Below, piece after piece: positions 31,103 through 34,200 of a stretch of DNA of 34,200 nucleotides (positions are counted from its first letter, which is position 1; every line of letters begins with the position of its first letter). The notes beneath the pieces are model-generated. The model saw nothing but the letters and a program-made list of their open reading frames with translations, did no database searches and was not told the origin of the DNA. The DNA lies in contig JACPFN010000001.1 of the NCBI GenBank assembly GCA_016183005.1, forward strand, positions 1-34,200, given 5' to 3'. Source of the stretch: Candidatus Babelota bacterium (GTDB lineage: Bacteria > Babelota > Babeliae > Babelales > Chromulinivoraceae). The position numbers and the translations under genes are program-made.

Positions 31103-31131
31103 ACTACCCGTTGTGTATGATAATGGGTAGT
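31103..31131 (+). promoter_or_regulatory. Leader hairpin before the helical-repeat protein gene
   Basis: ACTACCCGTT pairs with AATGGGTAGT (one G-U) around GTGTATGAT. It lies 36 bases before ATG 31167, followed by AT-rich sequence without a clean T-run. It could be a terminator of upstream transcription or a leader structure. Confidence 0.45.
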
Positions 31132-31166
31132 TTAGAATTATTTTATTTTTTAAAAGGATTAGGGTA

Positions 31167-31835
31167 ATGAAGACCTTTGCATCGGAATCTTCTACAGTTG
31201 CATGGTTTAAAATAGCAGATTTTATAGCTCGTGGTGAAAAGGAGCGAGCTCTTCATATGTATCCCTTGCTTATGCATTCTATATCAGATCCAGCGATATC
31301 TTTACAGCTAGAGGGAGATATTTTACTTGCCTTTGATGATATGGCTGCTCTTGAGCGGTATCATCAAGCGGTTGATCTGTATAAAAGAACAGGAAAAATA
31401 CGACAAGCGATCGGTGTTTATGAGTATGTCAGTCTGTTTGTCGAGGATGAAATAATCTTAAAAGAGCTCTTGGATCTATATATCTTGTGTCATGATACGG
31501 TAGGGTTTATACAGGCCTTTATTAAATTATCTAAATTTTATCTTGATCATGGGTATCATCAAGTTTTACATGAATTTGTTGAGGTGTATCAAGAGACTAT
31601 ACCAGTACAATTTTTTGTTGTTTTGTATGCAAATTATTTAAAAATTATATTACTGTATGAAATAACAGTAGATTCTCTTGAGCAGAGTGTTGAGTACTGC
31701 TTAAAGCTTTTTGTGCATGCGCTTGAACATAATTATGCTGTTGAAAAGGAGTTTCAAAAGTTTTTGTCAGATTTAAAAGTTTTGAATATTGAACTATTTA
31801 AAAAAGCTGAAATCTATTTATATCAAAAATCTTAA
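31167..31835 (+). CDS. Alpha-helical, TPR-like protein
   Basis: 222 residues without signal peptide, almost entirely helical. Segments such as 'WFKIADFIARGEKERALHMY', 'ALERYHQAVDLYKRTGKIRQ' and 'AIGVYEYVSLFVEDEIILKE' have the A--(G/Y)-A/Y--Y-------A spacing of tetratricopeptide-like repeats. A scaffold role in protein-protein contacts is likely; no partner is indicated. AAAGGATTAGGGT lies before the ATG. It is 15 bases upstream of dps and probably in one transcript with both dps genes. Confidence 0.6.
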   Translation: MKTFASESSTVAWFKIADFIARGEKERALHMYPLLMHSISDPAISLQLEGDILLAFDDMAALERYHQAVDLYKRTGKIRQAIGVYEYVSLFVEDEIILKELLDLYILCHDTVGFIQAFIKLSKFYLDHGYHQVLHEFVEVYQETIPVQFFVVLYANYLKIILLYEITVDSLEQSVEYCLKLFVHALEHNYAVEKEFQKFLSDLKVLNIELFKKAEIYLYQKS

Positions 31836-31850
31836 AAAAAGGAGAACATT

Positions 31851-32309
31851 GTGGCAAAATTAGATGTTAAAATCAGTCAAAAGGTTTTGCAAGAGATGTT
31901 AGCAAATCATGGTGTACTGTTGTTTGAAACATTGAATTATCATTGGAATTTAGTTGGTAAAGAGTTTCATGATTACCATATTTTATTTGATGGCCAGTAT
32001 AAACAACTGTTTGAAAATATGGATCTTATCGCAGAACGTATCAGAGCAATTCAGGGTCAAGCCTTAGGCAGCATGAAAGAGTTTTTAGCAACTGCTATAA
32101 TCAAAGAGGATACTAAAGCTACTCGAGAACCTAGGCAGATGATTATCAGGCTCTTGGCTCAGTATGAAAAGATGATTGAGCATATTCGTGATAGTATCGG
32201 CACGCTTGAGGCAAAGACACAGGATTATGGAACTCGCAAAATGCTTGAAGATCTGATAGAACAGCATGAAAAAACAGCCTGGATGCTTCGATCATTGACC
32301 GAAAAATAA
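31851..32309 (+). CDS. dps: Dps-like ferritin, cytoplasmic
   Basis: 152 residues from GTG 31851 (AAAAAAGGAG upstream). The ferroxidase ligands have the Dps spacing: His31 ('NYHWN'), His43 and Asp47 ('HILFDGQY'), Asp58 and Glu62 ('MDLIAERIRA'). It forms a hollow 12-mer that oxidises Fe(II) with peroxide and stores iron, protecting DNA. It lacks a Lys-rich N-terminal DNA-binding tail. A signal-bearing paralogue follows 15 bases later. Confidence 0.9.
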   Translation: MAKLDVKISQKVLQEMLANHGVLLFETLNYHWNLVGKEFHDYHILFDGQYKQLFENMDLIAERIRAIQGQALGSMKEFLATAIIKEDTKATREPRQMIIRLLAQYEKMIEHIRDSIGTLEAKTQDYGTRKMLEDLIEQHEKTAWMLRSLTEK

Positions 32310-32324
32310 AAAAGGAGTTTTTTA

Positions 32325-32846
32325 ATGAGACGTAATTTTAATATGTACTTGGTGTTAACTGTCAGTTATTTTGCCTCTTCACTCTTGCTTGATGCAAAGC
32401 CTGAATTTAAACATAGTCAAAAAATATTACAAAGAACGTTGGCAAATCACGCGGTGCTGCTTCATCAGACATTGAACTACCATTGGAATGTTGAGGGTAA
32501 AGAGTTTCATGATTATCACTTACTATTTGATAAGGAATACCACGAGCTTTTTAAAAATCTCGATCTCATCGCTGAACGTTTGCGTGCAGTTGGCGGTAAA
32601 GCTGCAGCATCTATGAAACATTTTATAGATACAGCGTCGATCCAAGAAGATAATGGCCCAACCCCAGAAGCTTCAGTGATGATCAAAAAATTGCATGATC
32701 AGTATCACAGAGTTATTGAAGATATGCGTAAAGCGGTCAAAGATCTTGAAAAATCAGGCGACATAGCAACGCGTAAAGTACTTGAAGATTTAGTTGAAAT
32801 GGATGAAAAGATTACATGGATGCTTAAATCTTTATTGAAAAAATAA
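32325..32846 (+). CDS. Dps-like ferritin with signal peptide (exported paralogue)
   Basis: 173 residues: N-terminal ~24 residues form a signal peptide (MRRNFNMYLVLTVSYFASSL, cleavage near LDA-KP), absent from the paralogue upstream. The ferritin core keeps all ligands: His53 ('NYHWN'), His65 and Asp69 ('HLLFDKEY'), Asp80 and Glu84 ('LDLIAERLRA'). It is therefore likely an active iron-storing, peroxide-consuming cage outside the cytoplasm. Strong AAAAAGGAG upstream. The pair arose by tandem duplication followed by gain of a signal. A perfect terminator follows. Confidence 0.85.
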   Translation: MRRNFNMYLVLTVSYFASSLLLDAKPEFKHSQKILQRTLANHAVLLHQTLNYHWNVEGKEFHDYHLLFDKEYHELFKNLDLIAERLRAVGGKAAASMKHFIDTASIQEDNGPTPEASVMIKKLHDQYHRVIEDMRKAVKDLEKSGDIATRKVLEDLVEMDEKITWMLKSLLKK

Positions 32847-32860
32847 TAAAGCTTAGGAAA

Positions 32861-32900
32861 AGAAGAGATCCTCTCAATTTCTGAGAGGATCTCTTCTTTT
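32861..32900 (+). terminator. Perfect 16-bp-stem terminator after the dps pair
   Basis: AGAAGAGATCCTCTCA (32861-32876) pairs with TGAGAGGATCTCTTCT (32882-32897), loop ATTTC, then TTTTG. It ends the 31167-32846 transcript. Confidence 0.93.
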
Positions 32901-32940
32901 GTTGTTAATCGTAATATTTTTTGTGTTTGATTAATTTGAC

Positions 32941-33231
32941 TTACAGTGGAGTATCCATTTTTGCAAAAATTTCATCATAAGCATCCATTTGTTTTTTGGT
33001 AGGCTTTAGTTGCTCGTCTTGGAAATTACTTAAGAGTCTTTTTGCGAATTCTTTTTGGGCCATCAGAAATAATTTTGTAGAAACTGCTTTTGTAAGTATA
33101 TTAAATAAATCATCGACAGGAGTAACGTTTAAAGCGTCTTCAATTATATTTTTATTTCCATTGTTAATATTGTCATCATTTAAATTGATATACCTAGTGT
33201 TAAGCTTGACTATAGAAATTAAATAAAGTAA
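32941..33231 (-). pseudogene. Reading frame without start, 3' part of an unknown gene
   Basis: On the minus strand 96 codons are open from a stop at 33232-33234 to the stop at 32941-32943: 'LLYLISIVKLNTRYINLNDD', 'NIIEDALNVTPVDDLFNILT', 'KAVSTKLFLMAQKEFAKRLL', ending 'AYDEIFAKMDTPL'. It has a coding-like composition and helical second half. It has no ATG, GTG or TTG before the internal ATG of 'MAQKEF'. It starts 22 bases after the J-domain gene. It is either a 5'-truncated gene or the frameshifted C-terminus of another protein. Confidence 0.4.
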
Positions 33232-33253
33232 TTACAGTTTTTAGAGAGTTTCG

Positions 33254-34072
33254 TTAGTTTTTATCGCGGATTCTATCATTTATATTGTTTAGTATTTTCA
33301 TCTTTTCAAGTTTTATTTTAATATCTTCAGTGTTGGTACTATTGCGATCAGGGTGATATTGAAGCGCTGCTGTTCTATAGTACTTTTCCCATGTTTTTAT
33401 AGGGATATATTGTATTGCGCTTGAAGTTAATTGGGCTAGTTTTTCATCATCTAAATTTTCAGGATCGCTGTTAATATAATCGGTAATTTCTTTTAAAGTA
33501 TAATTGGTAATTTCTTCTAAAGTGCTATGAGCTGTTTTTCGATTTTTATCAGGTTCTTTTTGTAATTTTTCAACTTTATCTTTAATTTGTTGAGTTAATT
33601 TTTTAGGTATATTTGTTACAAAAAATTTGGTCTGTATATTTTGTAATTCCTTTTCCGAACAATTTTTAAGTATTTGTTGAGGAATTGCATTAATTATATT
33701 TTCTAAAATTTTTTCTTTTGTACTCGGCAATGTGTCTTTATATTTTATAGCTTTGCTAAGTAATTTGTCTAAAGTTGTGTAAGAATTTTTGGCATCTATG
33801 GAATTAAAATTCAAGTATTGAATTGCTTCAGGAGGAAAATAACTATTATTTTCACTATTTAAGATTCCAAATAAAGCAGTGCTTAGGTAATCTTTTGGAT
33901 ATAAAGATTCATATGATTTGTCGTCCTTAAAGATTTTACCTATTTCCATCAGATCATCTAGGTTGTATTTATTTATGCTGATATCCCGGTTGTATTCATT
34001 TATGCTAATATCCCAACTTAGTTTTTCAGTAATAGCGGCGATTAAATTTTTAGGTTTTGGTTCATTAAGCAC
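33254..34072 (-). CDS. Protein with C-terminal J-domain, probably 5' truncated
   Basis: 272 residues from GTG 34072; there is no upstream ATG, and an in-frame stop lies inside the adjacent GC-richer element, so the true N-terminus is probably lost. The body is helical and Lys/Asp/Asn-rich, with a duplicated nonapeptide near the N-end (DISINEYNR, DISINKYNL). The last ~45 residues form a J-domain-like helix pair with the HPD motif: 'WEKYYRTAALQYHPDRNSTN'. HPD stimulates DnaK-type ATPases. A J-domain at the C-terminus is unusual for DnaJ proper and recalls specialised or effector J-proteins. Confidence 0.65.
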   Translation of the reverse strand: MLNEPKPKNLIAAITEKLSWDISINEYNRDISINKYNLDDLMEIGKIFKDDKSYESLYPKDYLSTALFGILNSENNSYFPPEAIQYLNFNSIDAKNSYTTLDKLLSKAIKYKDTLPSTKEKILENIINAIPQQILKNCSEKELQNIQTKFFVTNIPKKLTQQIKDKVEKLQKEPDKNRKTAHSTLEEITNYTLKEITDYINSDPENLDDEKLAQLTSSAIQYIPIKTWEKYYRTAALQYHPDRNSTNTEDIKIKLEKMKILNNINDRIRDKN

Positions 34073-34082
34073 GAGCTGGAAA

Positions 34083-34200
34083 CCCTAGCTTTTTAAAGCT
34101 GGGGAGGAAAGCGAGGCTGCTGTGGACGCTAAAATCAGCCGTCAACGGCTGATGTAGCGGAAGCATTAAGATATCGGTATACTATGGATTATGTATAATT
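34083..34200. other. Hairpin-rich, GC-richer sequence at the right edge, possible mobile-element end
   Basis: Hairpin 1: CCCTAGCTTT-TT-AAAGCTGGGG (34083-34104, one bulge) followed by AGGA. Hairpin 2: CGCTA-AA-ATCAGCCGT-CA-ACGGCTGAT-G-TAGCG (34127-34159), nine perfect central pairs. The arrangement of a hairpin ending GGGG-AGG followed by a second structure recalls right ends of IS200/IS605-type elements, but I see no TnpA or TnpB coding here and the window ends. It begins ~10 bases from the truncated J-domain gene. Confidence 0.35.

Noticed and set aside
33000-33226. 76-codon plus-strand frame near the right end
   Set aside because: It lies opposite the headless minus-strand frame, which has the better coding pattern, and starts without a ribosome site.

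Overview
The window is AT-rich and uses the standard code. A very high share of its proteins are small and carry N-terminal signal peptides. It also holds ankyrin-like, Fic and J-domain proteins, polymorphic-toxin remnants, a queuosine-precursor scavenger and an amino-acid importer. This combination suggests a host-dependent Gram-negative endosymbiont or parasite of protists. Candidatus Dependentiae (TM6, Babela-like) is my best guess, from gene content only.

Two halves are visible. Bases 1-17.3 kb are an accessory island, almost all on the + strand. It holds toxin/immunity modules: an EndoU-like RNase with its immunity protein, a Hint plus type-37-like toxin with two tandem immunity copies, orphan immunity genes, truncated toxins and a broken HigB. 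It also holds a Fic protein, an IS110 element with a recognisable bridge-RNA region, an IS3/IS481-type transposase stub and a GIY-YIG stub. A Hint-protein cluster (11.6-15.0 kb) carries two tiny overlapping membrane-protein genes and three related secreted proteins. Modules are punctuated by six same-orientation copies of a terminator-like hairpin repeat, mostly with a TTCG loop, plus mosaic fragments of a second repeat. Nonsense and frameshift mutations are frequent here.

From 17.3 kb on the content is mostly core: Nudix, exported peroxiredoxin, LysE-type exporter, typA, rpmE-prfA, queuosine-precursor transporter, brnQ, galU-pheS (overlapping), tRNA-Phe(GAA) and two dps genes (one exported). 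Small exported proteins of unknown role are scattered between them. None of the hairpin repeats occurs in this half. At the right edge a J-domain gene seems to have lost its 5' end to a GC-richer, hairpin-rich sequence that may be the end of another mobile element.

How it fits together: the core half looks like a reduced, scavenging metabolism with oxidative and iron protection. The island looks like a turnover zone where toxin, immunity and effector cassettes are gained, truncated and recombined through shared repeats. Family names rest on motifs read by eye; no database search was run.
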